NCBI RefSeq assembly: GCF_900129215.1
Contig: NZ_FQUQ01000009.1
Span: 107,487-171,486 of the forward strand
Reading direction: 5' to 3'
From: Pedobacter caeni
GTDB taxonomy: Bacteria; Bacteroidota; Bacteroidia; Sphingobacteriales; Sphingobacteriaceae
Length of the DNA: 64,000 nucleotides
A program made the position numbers and the translations under genes. The notes beneath the pieces are model-generated. The model saw only the letters and a list, made by a program, of their open reading frames with translations, was not told the DNA's origin and made no database searches. Shown piece after piece: positions 8,777 to 15,755 of this stretch (position 1 is the stretch's first letter; every line of letters starts with the position of its first letter).

Positions 8777-8807
8777 GCCCGCAGGTCAACACCTGCGGGC
8801 TTTTTTT
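8777..8807 (+). terminator. Rho-independent terminator of typA
   Basis: Stem GCCCGCAGGT / ACCTGCGGGC (8777-8786 and 8791-8800), loop CAAC, then T7 at 8801-8807. Ten perfect base pairs make it a strong intrinsic terminator. Confidence 0.92.
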
Positions 8808-9371
8808 GTATACCGGAATTTGGTCGTAATCGACTATTGCTGGCAGCTTCAGAGCGGCATCAAAATACTTATCTTTTTGTTCAGCTTAGGTTGAACCACC
8901 ATCAGAAAACGAATAAATTTTTTCTTCGATAAAATAGCTGCCTGATGTTAGTTTTAATTTCAATAAGCTGTTTTTACGTGTATAAAAATTCTTTTTAGAT
9001 AAAAATAATGTTTGATAATGCAATAATTATATTATAATTTAGTTTTTGTAATTTATTATTGATTATTGTGCGGTATGTTTTTTTTAAATCATGTGTTTAT
9101 TTCCTCTTGAATTAATTAAGGTGATTTTAAGGCTGGGTTAAGGTGAAAGATGAAGTGCGAAAAGGATTTAAGAACAATCCGTAAGAGACTGTGTAATTTT
9201 TATTTTTCTGATAAAATCATCTATAAACGAGGTGTTATTATATTATAAGTGGGGGGCGATTGCGAATATACGAACGTGATAACCAGCATGAATGTTAAAA
9301 AAGAAATGCAGCTAACAATAGCTAGGCGTGAAAAAGCTATACAATCTAACCACTAAAATTTAAACAAAACA
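8808..9371. other. Long AT-rich intergenic region before the double-glycine peptide gene
   Basis: About 560 nt between the typA terminator and the peptide gene. Composition falls to very high A+T around 8980-9060 and 9200-9245, with many short T and A runs. No open frame with family resemblance, tRNA or CRISPR repeat is seen, and I do not find a full TTG-N19-TAnnTTTG promoter. It likely holds the promoter and a long leader of the peptide gene. The low G+C differs from neighbouring coding DNA and could be the scar of an older insertion or deletion. Confidence 0.5.
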
Positions 9372-9584
9372 ATGGAAAAATTAAATTTAACCCCATCAAG
9401 AGGTCTGAATGCTGAGATTTTAACAAGAACTCAATTAAAAAAAGTATTGGGCGGTAAAGTTGAGCCTGATTGCAGTGATGATTGTGATACAGACGATAAA
9501 TGCCAGACTGGATATGTATGTAGATCTCAGCCATGTGGACAAACTACATACATGACCTGTGTACCTAAAGGTGGTGCGTCATAG
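9372..9584 (+). CDS. Cys-rich peptide with double-glycine leader
   Basis: A 70-residue peptide beginning MEKLNLTPSRGLNAEILTR, with the leader end LTRTQLKKVLGG (Gly27-Gly28) of the Bacteroidota GG-type precursor family, in which a C39-peptidase ABC transporter cuts after the two glycines. The predicted 42-residue mature part is acidic at its start and has six cysteines (34, 38, 44, 50, 55, 63), enough for three disulfides, and ends in GGAS. No transporter, maturase or immunity gene lies nearby, so processing would have to be done in trans. The A-rich upstream sequence fits a Bacteroidota start and a strong terminator follows. Possible roles: secreted bacteriocin-like or signalling peptide; other peptides of this class are of unknown role. 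Confidence 0.8.
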   Translation: MEKLNLTPSRGLNAEILTRTQLKKVLGGKVEPDCSDDCDTDDKCQTGYVCRSQPCGQTTYMTCVPKGGAS

Positions 9585-9605
9585 TAAGGGTCCTTAATTA
9601 TTATT

Positions 9606-9657
9606 AACGCGTTGGAATATGAATCAGCAAGCTGATTCATATTCCAACGCGTTTTTT
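9606..9657 (+). terminator. Perfect 23-bp hairpin terminator after the peptide gene
   Basis: Arms 9606-9628 and 9631-9653 are perfectly complementary over 23 nt with only AA between them, followed by a T run (9652-9657). This is an unusually long and perfect intrinsic terminator, 21 nt after the stop codon of the Cys-rich peptide. Confidence 0.92.
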
Positions 9658-9729
9658 ATGAAATCCTTTTCTTTTGTCAATTTATATAGCATAAGTAGCC
9701 AATTCTTACTGGCTGCTCTTCTTTTTTCT

Positions 9730-9737
9730 TAATTTTG
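9730..9737 (+). promoter_or_regulatory. -7 box (TAATTTTG) before the SDR gene
   Basis: TAATTTTG fits TAnnTTTG and lies 19 nt before the ATG at 9757. A -33 TTG is not obvious. The preceding terminator at 9606-9657 means this gene needs its own promoter. Confidence 0.45.
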
Positions 9738-9756
9738 GCACCTAATACAAGACAAT

Positions 9757-10473
9757 ATGGAATCATTGAAGGGAAAAAATGCCATCATTACCGGTGCCGG
9801 AAAAGGAATCGGACGTGCCATGGCTATTGGCCTGGCACAGGAAGGTGTGAATATAGGTTTAGTGGCAAGAACAACATCTGACTTAGAAAAAGTAGCCGCA
9901 GAATTGGCGCAGTATGGGGTCAAAACTGCAATCGCAACAGCAGATGTAACTGATATTAACGCTGTCAATGTGGCCATTGCTTCGATAAAATCTTCATTGG
10001 GTGCAATAGATATTCTGATTAACAATGCAGGGATTGGTGCTTTTGGTTCTTTTATGGAGCTGGAGCCCGAAAAATGGGAAGAGATCGTTAAGGTCAACCT
10101 ATTTGGCCCTTATCATGTCACCCGAGCAGTGCTTCCCGAGATGATCGAGAGAAAAGCAGGGGACATCATCAATGTTTCTTCCACTGCAGGTAAAAATGGT
10201 GCCGCAGTGACCAGTGCCTACAGCGCTTCTAAATTCGGCCTGATCGGAATGTCCGAATCATTGATGCAGGAAGTACGTAAACACAATATCCGTGTGAGCA
10301 CTTTGGTTCCAAGTACCATTTCCACTGATATGGCAAAGGACCTCAAACTAACAGATGGAAATCCAGACCGTGTGATGCAACCGGAAGATTTTGCGGAACT
10401 GGTGGTTGCACAATTGAAGCTTAACCGCAGGGTATTCCTGAAAGAAGCCGGATTGTGGTCAACAAATCCTTAA
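9757..10473 (+). CDS. Short-chain dehydrogenase/reductase (FabG-like)
   Basis: A 238-residue classical SDR. It has the cofactor loop ITGAGKGIGRAMA (residues 10-22), NNAG at about 88-91, catalytic Ser in NVSSTAGKNG and Tyr/Lys in AYSASKFG, all intact. It resembles 3-oxoacyl-ACP reductases and the 3-ketoacyl/sepiapterin reductase-like SDRs. The C-terminus RRVFLKEAGLWSTNP is typical of this subgroup. It is a single gene with its own terminator-isolated promoter. The substrate cannot be assigned; no fatty-acid synthesis genes are adjacent, so the FabG role is not supported by context. Confidence 0.85.
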   Translation: MESLKGKNAIITGAGKGIGRAMAIGLAQEGVNIGLVARTTSDLEKVAAELAQYGVKTAIATADVTDINAVNVAIASIKSSLGAIDILINNAGIGAFGSFMELEPEKWEEIVKVNLFGPYHVTRAVLPEMIERKAGDIINVSSTAGKNGAAVTSAYSASKFGLIGMSESLMQEVRKHNIRVSTLVPSTISTDMAKDLKLTDGNPDRVMQPEDFAELVVAQLKLNRRVFLKEAGLWSTNP

Positions 10474-10496
10474 ATCGTAAAGAACAAAACATAAAA

Positions 10497-10527
10497 ATCC
10501 CCTGAATCCCTAAGGATCTCAGGGGAT
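10497..10527 (-). terminator. Terminator of the astacin-like gene
   Basis: Stem ATCCCCTGA / TCAGGGGAT (10497-10505 and 10519-10527) with an inner stem ATCC-CTAA-GGAT; read on the minus strand it is followed by a T run (complement of 10492-10497). It lies 12 nt beyond the stop of the minus-strand protease and also between two convergent genes, so it may act both ways. Confidence 0.75.
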
Positions 10528-10539
10528 CATATAATTGCG

Positions 10540-11805
10540 CTAGTTTATTTTCTTAAATTTCCAGAGTTGTGCCTTTGAAAGACTTAGATCTCCAATCTTT
10601 ACGGCAGAATCATCAACAGTTGCAGTATCCTGCACATCTAAACTCACTTTTCTTGCACTTGCAGGAATAAGCCTGAAATAATCATTGGTATACGAAGGCA
10701 CAATCTGCCACAATTGATTGTTGCCTGTTGAAGAAGTATATACAATGACATTCGTTCCGGATGCGGTTGAGCCTCCTTCCACATCAAGGGATTTTCCTGT
10801 GTTATTTTGAGGAACAAGCTTATAAAATCCATCTCTCACATGGCTGATCTGCCAACGTTGGTTCAGGCCATCATCATCCGTTTTAATAGTGATACTTTTG
10901 TTGTTGGCAGCTACCTGAAGATTTTTTCCTTCAGCATGCTGAGGTTCTATCTCATAAGTTCCTGCCTGTATATGTGTCCCCTGATTGTATTTGTAGTTGG
11001 TACTCAAACGGTCCCCTTCAGAAAGCTGTGTACGTTGCATATTCCATCCGGTCCCATCTTTTCTGCTCATTGAAGTTCCTGAGGGATAAATCATGATCGA
11101 AGTATAGTCAAATGGTCCAACCCCAAACGCGCTTGGTGCAGGGATATACTGAGAGTTAGTGGTATTTACATTGATGAACAAATCGCGGTCAGGCCGGCGT
11201 TGCTCATGGTGTAATCCTAAAGCATGACCAATTTCATGGGCGATGGATCCCACAGGATAAGAATCCGGATCCACGGAGATGATTTGGGGACCTCCTTTTC
11301 TTCCTATTGAGTTACTGAAAGCAGAATTGTCGCTGTTTTCATTGAGTTCAATATAATCTGAAGTATTGGCATCGGCTACTATAAATTCAAAATCAAGGCC
11401 TGGTACTGTCCAGAAAGCCGTGGCTCTGATCCAGCGGGCTTTTAGGGTGTCGGAGATGCCGGTCGCAAACTTATAATAGACTTTTCTGTTCGTCCATAAT
11501 TTTCCCTCTACAGCGCCTTCCGTTGATGGTTTTCCAGCCAGAGATACATCAGCTGCGTTTAAGACAACGTCATTTGAAAACAGGTATTTTCCGTTTTCGA
11601 TTTCCAGAAGGTCTACGAGTTCTCCCTGATAGTATCCTTTTATACTGGCTCCTGTAGTTTTGGGCTGATAGGTTTCTGCTTTAAGCCCCTTCGCAGAAAT
11701 CGGATCTGAAAGGTTGTGCTCACCTTCGCTAGATTTTTTACACGCAGCAACACTGGTCGTGATTAAGACCGCTGCGAGTAATTTTTTTAAATGTGTTTGT
11801 TTCAT
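10540..11805 (-). CDS. Astacin-type metalloprotease lipoprotein with ricin B lectin domain
   Basis: A 421-residue lipoprotein. Signal peptide with lipobox ending SVAAC, Cys22. The protease domain (about 95-270) has the complete astacin zinc signature HEIGHALGLHHEQRR at 190-204 and the Met-turn SIMIY (236-240), as in the M12A family. A ricin-type beta-trefoil follows (about 275-421) with three QxW repeats (QRW, QLW, QLW). Bacteroidota commonly join astacin to a lectin module to dock on glycans or glycoproteins. It is likely on the cell surface or secreted and degrades host, environmental or competitor protein. It is monocistronic, with its own terminator and a 200-nt upstream region. An N-terminal region (about 30-95) may be a propeptide that keeps the enzyme inactive. 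Confidence 0.93.
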   Translation of the reverse strand: MKQTHLKKLLAAVLITTSVAACKKSSEGEHNLSDPISAKGLKAETYQPKTTGASIKGYYQGELVDLLEIENGKYLFSNDVVLNAADVSLAGKPSTEGAVEGKLWTNRKVYYKFATGISDTLKARWIRATAFWTVPGLDFEFIVADANTSDYIELNENSDNSAFSNSIGRKGGPQIISVDPDSYPVGSIAHEIGHALGLHHEQRRPDRDLFINVNTTNSQYIPAPSAFGVGPFDYTSIMIYPSGTSMSRKDGTGWNMQRTQLSEGDRLSTNYKYNQGTHIQAGTYEIEPQHAEGKNLQVAANNKSITIKTDDDGLNQRWQISHVRDGFYKLVPQNNTGKSLDVEGGSTASGTNVIVYTSSTGNNQLWQIVPSYTNDYFRLIPASARKVSLDVQDTATVDDSAVKIGDLSLSKAQLWKFKKIN

Positions 11806-12007
11806 TGGGATGATTGGTTTTTGGTGATTAGGAATAATTACATATCATTACAAAGTATAGCCATAGGATAAATTAGCTGATATTCGTAATGATACTTAAT
11901 CTTGGATATTAACCCTACCAAAGCAGACACTTTGTAAGTTTCCTATACTCTTTTGTAATAAAAGTATATGTTTGGTATGCATTTTCTTGTGTAGGAGAGC
12001 AGCTGTT

Positions 12008-12688
12008 CTATGCTGCCCGGTATCGGTGTGCCAGGAGTCGGTTCTCTTTGAAAATTCTGGATTTATACATCCATTGATAGCTCAATAGTGCACAGCAAAT
12101 TCCGACCAGGGCTCCAATAACCACATCCTGTAAGAAATGTTGAGCGAGGTAGATGCGGGAATATCCGCAAAGCACAGCAAAAGAAAGACAGTATAATGAA
12201 ATCCGTTTTTTCTTGAAAACAAGTACCATTACTGTGGCAAGGGCGAAAGCTGAGGCAGTATGTCCGGAAGGGAAGGAATTAGAGCTGTGCAGGTTTAAGC
12301 CATTTACGAAATGAGGGTAATTGAAGCCAATCTGTTCAAAATATAAGCCAGGACGCGGCATATTAAACACCCTTTTCATCATTTGAACCATCAAGCCTGA
12401 ACTGAGAAAAGCCATTAATAGAATTGTTGCCTTTTTTCTTTTTTTAAGGAAAATAAGAATAACGATGATCATCAGGGTAAAAAGACCATCTCCAAGGTTT
12501 GTGACCATTAGAAAAAACTGATCCAGCCATAAAGGATGGTAACTGTTAAGCATCAGGAAGCCATCAGCCTTCGAAAAACAACAATTAAAAAGGAGTGAGA
12601 AAGTCAGCAGGAGGATGACAAAACCGAAATAGCAGGGTAGTCTGAAAATTCGTTGTAACATTTGAGGCGCTGTATTGCTTTGCTTCAA
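12008..12688 (-). CDS. PAP2-family phosphatase, membrane protein
   Basis: A 226-residue integral membrane phosphatase. The three PAP2 motifs are visible: KRVFNMPRP (KxxxxxxRP), SFPSGHTASAF (PSGH) and SRIYLAQHFLQD (SRxxxxxHxxxD), so all active-site residues are present. Five or six hydrophobic helices surround them. It likely dephosphorylates undecaprenyl diphosphate, phosphatidylglycerol phosphate or lipid A phosphate at the periplasmic face; the family does not separate these. The N-terminus lacks a clear signal peptide but starts in a membrane segment. Directly repeated sites lie in its upstream region (12725-12742). Neighbouring AAA ATPase and glycan genes suggest an undecaprenyl-phosphate recycling role. 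Confidence 0.9.
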   Translation of the reverse strand: MKQSNTAPQMLQRIFRLPCYFGFVILLLTFSLLFNCCFSKADGFLMLNSYHPLWLDQFFLMVTNLGDGLFTLMIIVILIFLKKRKKATILLMAFLSSGLMVQMMKRVFNMPRPGLYFEQIGFNYPHFVNGLNLHSSNSFPSGHTASAFALATVMVLVFKKKRISLYCLSFAVLCGYSRIYLAQHFLQDVVIGALVGICCALLSYQWMYKSRIFKENRLLAHRYRAA

Positions 12689-12724
12689 ATATAGCGCAGC
12701 ACTATAAAGACGGAGTTAAGCTAA

Positions 12725-12742
12725 TGTCATGATATTGTCATG
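12725..12742. repeat. Direct repeat TGTCATG x2, 11 nt apart, upstream of the PAP2 gene
   Basis: TGTCATG occurs at 12725-12731 and 12736-12742, start to start 11 nt, i.e. about one helical turn, 37 nt upstream of the PAP2 start codon. CATGA and TCATG inside it also form an inverted repeat (12728-12732 and 12738-12742). It could be an operator for a response regulator; nothing proves binding. Confidence 0.35.
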
Positions 12743-12752
12743 TAGACGAGCC

Positions 12753-13484
12753 TTAGTCAAATAGAAAACGAAAATAAGCATCTGGATTATCTAAAAAGCT
12801 TTTGGTAATCTGGTAATGTTCGGTGTCTTTGTAGCCGATTTCTTCCAGTCCGGATTCTCCAAAGCTAAATATCGTGGACTCCGGATAACAAAGTAGCATA
12901 GGGGAATGCGTGGCAATGATAAATTGTGCCTTGCCCGATTGTTCCAGTTTATTGATCACAGACATAAAGGTCATCAGTCTGTTGGGAGAGAGTGCAGCTT
13001 CAGGCTCATCCAGAATATAAATACCCCTGTTGAATTGATTTTGGAAAAGCGAAAAAAAAGATTCTCCATGACTTTGTTCATGAAGAGATTTACCTCCATA
13101 GGCATCCAGAATGCTGGAATCCTCAATCGCCATTTCATCAATATAGTCTGCAAAATTGAAAAAGCTCTCCGCACGCATAAAAAAGCCATTGCTGATGCGC
13201 TTAGGAGTCCATCCAAGTGTAATTGATTTGCTGAGAGGGGTATTATAGCCCTCGTATTGGGCCTCTGCACCTGAATGATGATTGCGGTTTCCGCCACGCA
13301 GGCTAAATCCACACTGATCCGCAATTGCTTCTAATAGCGTTGACTTCCCGGAACCATTTTCCCCCACAAAGAAAGTTACATTATCGCGTAACCGGAGGGT
13401 TAGTCCCTCTTTAAACGCAGGGATAGAAAATGGATATTCTGCTATCGTCGTTTTAGGCAGGCTGATATGTGATAGAAAAGGCAT
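12753..13484 (-). CDS. AAA-type ATPase, ABC-like fold (AAA_21/OLD-related)
   Basis: A 243-residue P-loop ATPase. Walker A GENGSGKST (41-49), an ABC-like signature region with LHEQSHGESFFSLF and Walker B IYILDEPEAALSPNRL, then an ATHSP switch, as in the chromosomal AAA_21/RecF-OLD group. It is cytoplasmic and soluble and has no nuclease (TOPRIM) domain, so it is not OLD itself. Its stop lies at 12753 and it starts 2 nt after the stop of the upstream glycosyltransferase gene (13487), so it is translated with the glycan genes, which is odd for this class. Its role is unknown; DNA repair or a regulatory role in export could be proposed, neither is supported. Confidence 0.8.
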   Translation of the reverse strand: MPFLSHISLPKTTIAEYPFSIPAFKEGLTLRLRDNVTFFVGENGSGKSTLLEAIADQCGFSLRGGNRNHHSGAEAQYEGYNTPLSKSITLGWTPKRISNGFFMRAESFFNFADYIDEMAIEDSSILDAYGGKSLHEQSHGESFFSLFQNQFNRGIYILDEPEAALSPNRLMTFMSVINKLEQSGKAQFIIATHSPMLLCYPESTIFSFGESGLEEIGYKDTEHYQITKSFLDNPDAYFRFLFD

Positions 13485-13486
13485 AA

Positions 13487-14236
13487 TTAATCATTGGTTC
13501 TGCGGTGGCGGATGTAGTATTGTGCCAGATTAATTGCAATGAAAATATGATTGATCAGATTTGGAACGAGTCCATAATACTTGGTAAATATGCGGAAACG
13601 TTCTTTCAGGCTTGCCAGATGCTTTTTCTTAGAGACCCCACCAACAAGGTATTTGGCCACGTAACTATGGGTGTTCACAATGCTGGATGCATTTTTTGCC
13701 GCCCTGATGATCCAGTCGATATCAGAACTGTACTTATACTGCAGATTGAACGGTTCTGCCAGGCTGCGTTTCACATAAATTGCCTGGTGACTAATGCTCA
13801 TCCCATATTTAAAACTCTGCCAGTCGAAATTTTCAGGTGAGCAATGTCTTCTTTGTCCCAGACTTTCCCACTTTTCATTAAACATCTCTGTCTCTCCATA
13901 ATAGATGTCTGCTGCGGCAGCGGTATCAAAAACTTCGGCAACAGTTACCGGTGCATAAATTTCATCTCCGGAATTCATAAACAGCACGTAATCCCCTGTT
14001 GCAAGGGTAAGTCCTTTGTTCATGGCATCGTAGATTCCTTTGTCCGGTTCTGAAATAAACTGAGTCAATCTCGACTTATATTTATAGATGATGTCCTTTG
14101 TGCCGTCATTAGAAGCCCCGTCGATCAGAATATATTCAATGTTCGGGTACGTTTGATTCAATACAGAAAGCATGGTGCGTTCAATATCCTTTACATTATT
14201 ATAAACGATGGTGATGACACTTAGCTTTGGTTGCAT
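13487..14236 (-). CDS. Family 2 glycosyltransferase
   Basis: A 249-residue GT-A enzyme. I take the start at ATG 14236 (MQPKLSVITIVYNN), because the longer reading to 14311 overlaps the upstream gene and adds residues outside the domain. It has LSVITIVYNN at the N-terminus, YILIDGASNDGT and FMNSGDE, which is the nucleotide-sugar binding DxD-like position, so it uses a nucleotide sugar to build a surface glycan at the cytoplasmic membrane face. It lies in an operon with the upstream GT4 gene (19 nt gap) and the downstream ATPase gene (2 nt gap). The acceptor sugar is unknown. Confidence 0.88.
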   Translation of the reverse strand: MQPKLSVITIVYNNVKDIERTMLSVLNQTYPNIEYILIDGASNDGTKDIIYKYKSRLTQFISEPDKGIYDAMNKGLTLATGDYVLFMNSGDEIYAPVTVAEVFDTAAAADIYYGETEMFNEKWESLGQRRHCSPENFDWQSFKYGMSISHQAIYVKRSLAEPFNLQYKYSSDIDWIIRAAKNASSIVNTHSYVAKYLVGGVSKKKHLASLKERFRIFTKYYGLVPNLINHIFIAINLAQYYIRHRRTND

Positions 14237-14255
14237 GGAGATAAAATCTAAAAAA

Positions 14256-15527
14256 TTAGCGCGGCTGTAAATTAATAAGGGATTGATACAATAATAAGTG
14301 TTTTTCTGCAATAACAGGCTCAGAGAACTGAGTTAAAATCGTTCTTCTTGCTTCTTTTTGAATATCAGGTGCATTTTCATCATGATATAACCATTCTATT
14401 CCTGTGGCCAGGTCTTCGGAAGATTCATATTCTGCGAGATAACCATTTTCTAAATGTCTTACCATATCAGGGATACCACCTGTTTTAAAGGCGACCACAG
14501 GTGTTGCGCATGCCAGACTTTCCATTACCGTGTTCGGAAGGTTATCTTCCAGTGAGGGCGTTATAAATACGTCTGCAGCGGAATAACACTTTGCCAGATG
14601 TTCGTCATTGTTGATGGTCCCCAGAAATGTGGTTTTAAAAGGAAATTCCGGCATATCAACATTGTCTTTATTCCCGAAAATGACCAGTTCTATATTTTCT
14701 TTGATGATCCCCGGTCTTTTGGCCAGGTCATTCAATGCATCGATGAGATAGGAGGTTCCCTTATGTTTATCGTTCTTTGAAGGCATAAAACCACTCATCA
14801 GGACAAATTTATCCGGATTGATCTTTAGCACTTTTTTAGCTTCAGATTTTACATAAGGTTTGAAAACGTTCGTCTCAATCGTATTTGGAATAACAGTGAT
14901 GTTGCGGGTTCCCAGCAAACTGCTTAGTTTTACAGACTCGGCCATCCAGTTGCTTGGGGCTACAATATGGCAATTGAGCTCTGAATATGCCTTTTTCTTG
15001 CGCAACCATGTTTTATGAGAAAAATCGTCCTTCCCGCTAAACTTTAATAGCGGACAGGAGCCACATTCTTTGTGGTAATTTTCGCAGGAATAGCGCACAT
15101 GACAGCCGCCGGTAAATGCATTGCTGTCATGAAAGGTCCATACTACCGGTTTCTCCAGTTCATCAATCTCAGCAAGGAACTTTGGAGATAAAAAACCATG
15201 GTTAATCCAATGCAGATGAATGATGTCTGCTTCCTTAACCTTTGGGTGTTTGATCACCGAACGGCCAAACCACTGCAAAGAAAAGGGGGTTTTTACCGCT
15301 TTCGAAAATGCCTTTGACAAATAGCGCTCAGCAAGGATGTTGAAAACAGCCGTCGCCTTCTGAAAAGGGCTTTTACTGAAAGTTTCCGTAAGCTTACTTT
15401 CTTTAAACTGAAAATAGACCAGCACACTTGAATCGACATCTTGTGCCTTCAATGCATCATTTAGTCGCAAACAGGCCCTTCCGGCACCTCCGTTCCCTTC
15501 ATATGTATTTAGGTGTACTACTTTCAA
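14256..15527 (-). CDS. Family 4 glycosyltransferase (WcaL-like)
   Basis: A 423-residue GT-B enzyme. The start is a TTG at 15525-15527 (KVVHLNTYEGNGGAG follows, the usual N-terminus; no in-frame ATG is close by). The C-terminal half has the E-x7-E motif region EDNLPNTVMESLACATPVVAF, typical of GT4. The enzyme resembles WcaL/AmsK colanic-acid-type transferases. It likely adds a sugar from a nucleotide donor to a lipid-linked oligosaccharide at the cytoplasmic membrane. It is the first gene of the small glycan operon that contains the GT2 gene and the ATPase gene. Confidence 0.85.
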   Translation of the reverse strand: MKVVHLNTYEGNGGAGRACLRLNDALKAQDVDSSVLVYFQFKESKLTETFSKSPFQKATAVFNILAERYLSKAFSKAVKTPFSLQWFGRSVIKHPKVKEADIIHLHWINHGFLSPKFLAEIDELEKPVVWTFHDSNAFTGGCHVRYSCENYHKECGSCPLLKFSGKDDFSHKTWLRKKKAYSELNCHIVAPSNWMAESVKLSSLLGTRNITVIPNTIETNVFKPYVKSEAKKVLKINPDKFVLMSGFMPSKNDKHKGTSYLIDALNDLAKRPGIIKENIELVIFGNKDNVDMPEFPFKTTFLGTINNDEHLAKCYSAADVFITPSLEDNLPNTVMESLACATPVVAFKTGGIPDMVRHLENGYLAEYESSEDLATGIEWLYHDENAPDIQKEARRTILTQFSEPVIAEKHLLLYQSLINLQPR

Positions 15528-15755
15528 TTTATCAAAATTATCTATTATTGTGAACCATTGTTAAATTCTTATGTATTTTCGTTGGTTTCTACCAGTATTT
15601 ATTAAAAAGATGTTCCCTTCAGGCCGAAACTGATGTTCAGCTTTCTACCTGATGCCTAACAGATATATCCTTTTTAAAACAGTATAATAGAAAAAACATT
15701 GTTTGTATGCCGATAAAAATAATTTAAAAAATCTAAATAGAACCAAATATATACA

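Noticed and set aside
9658..9732. 24-codon frame MKSFSFVNLYS after the peptide terminator
   Set aside because: Starts inside a T run, has no supporting start context and lies between a terminator and the next promoter.
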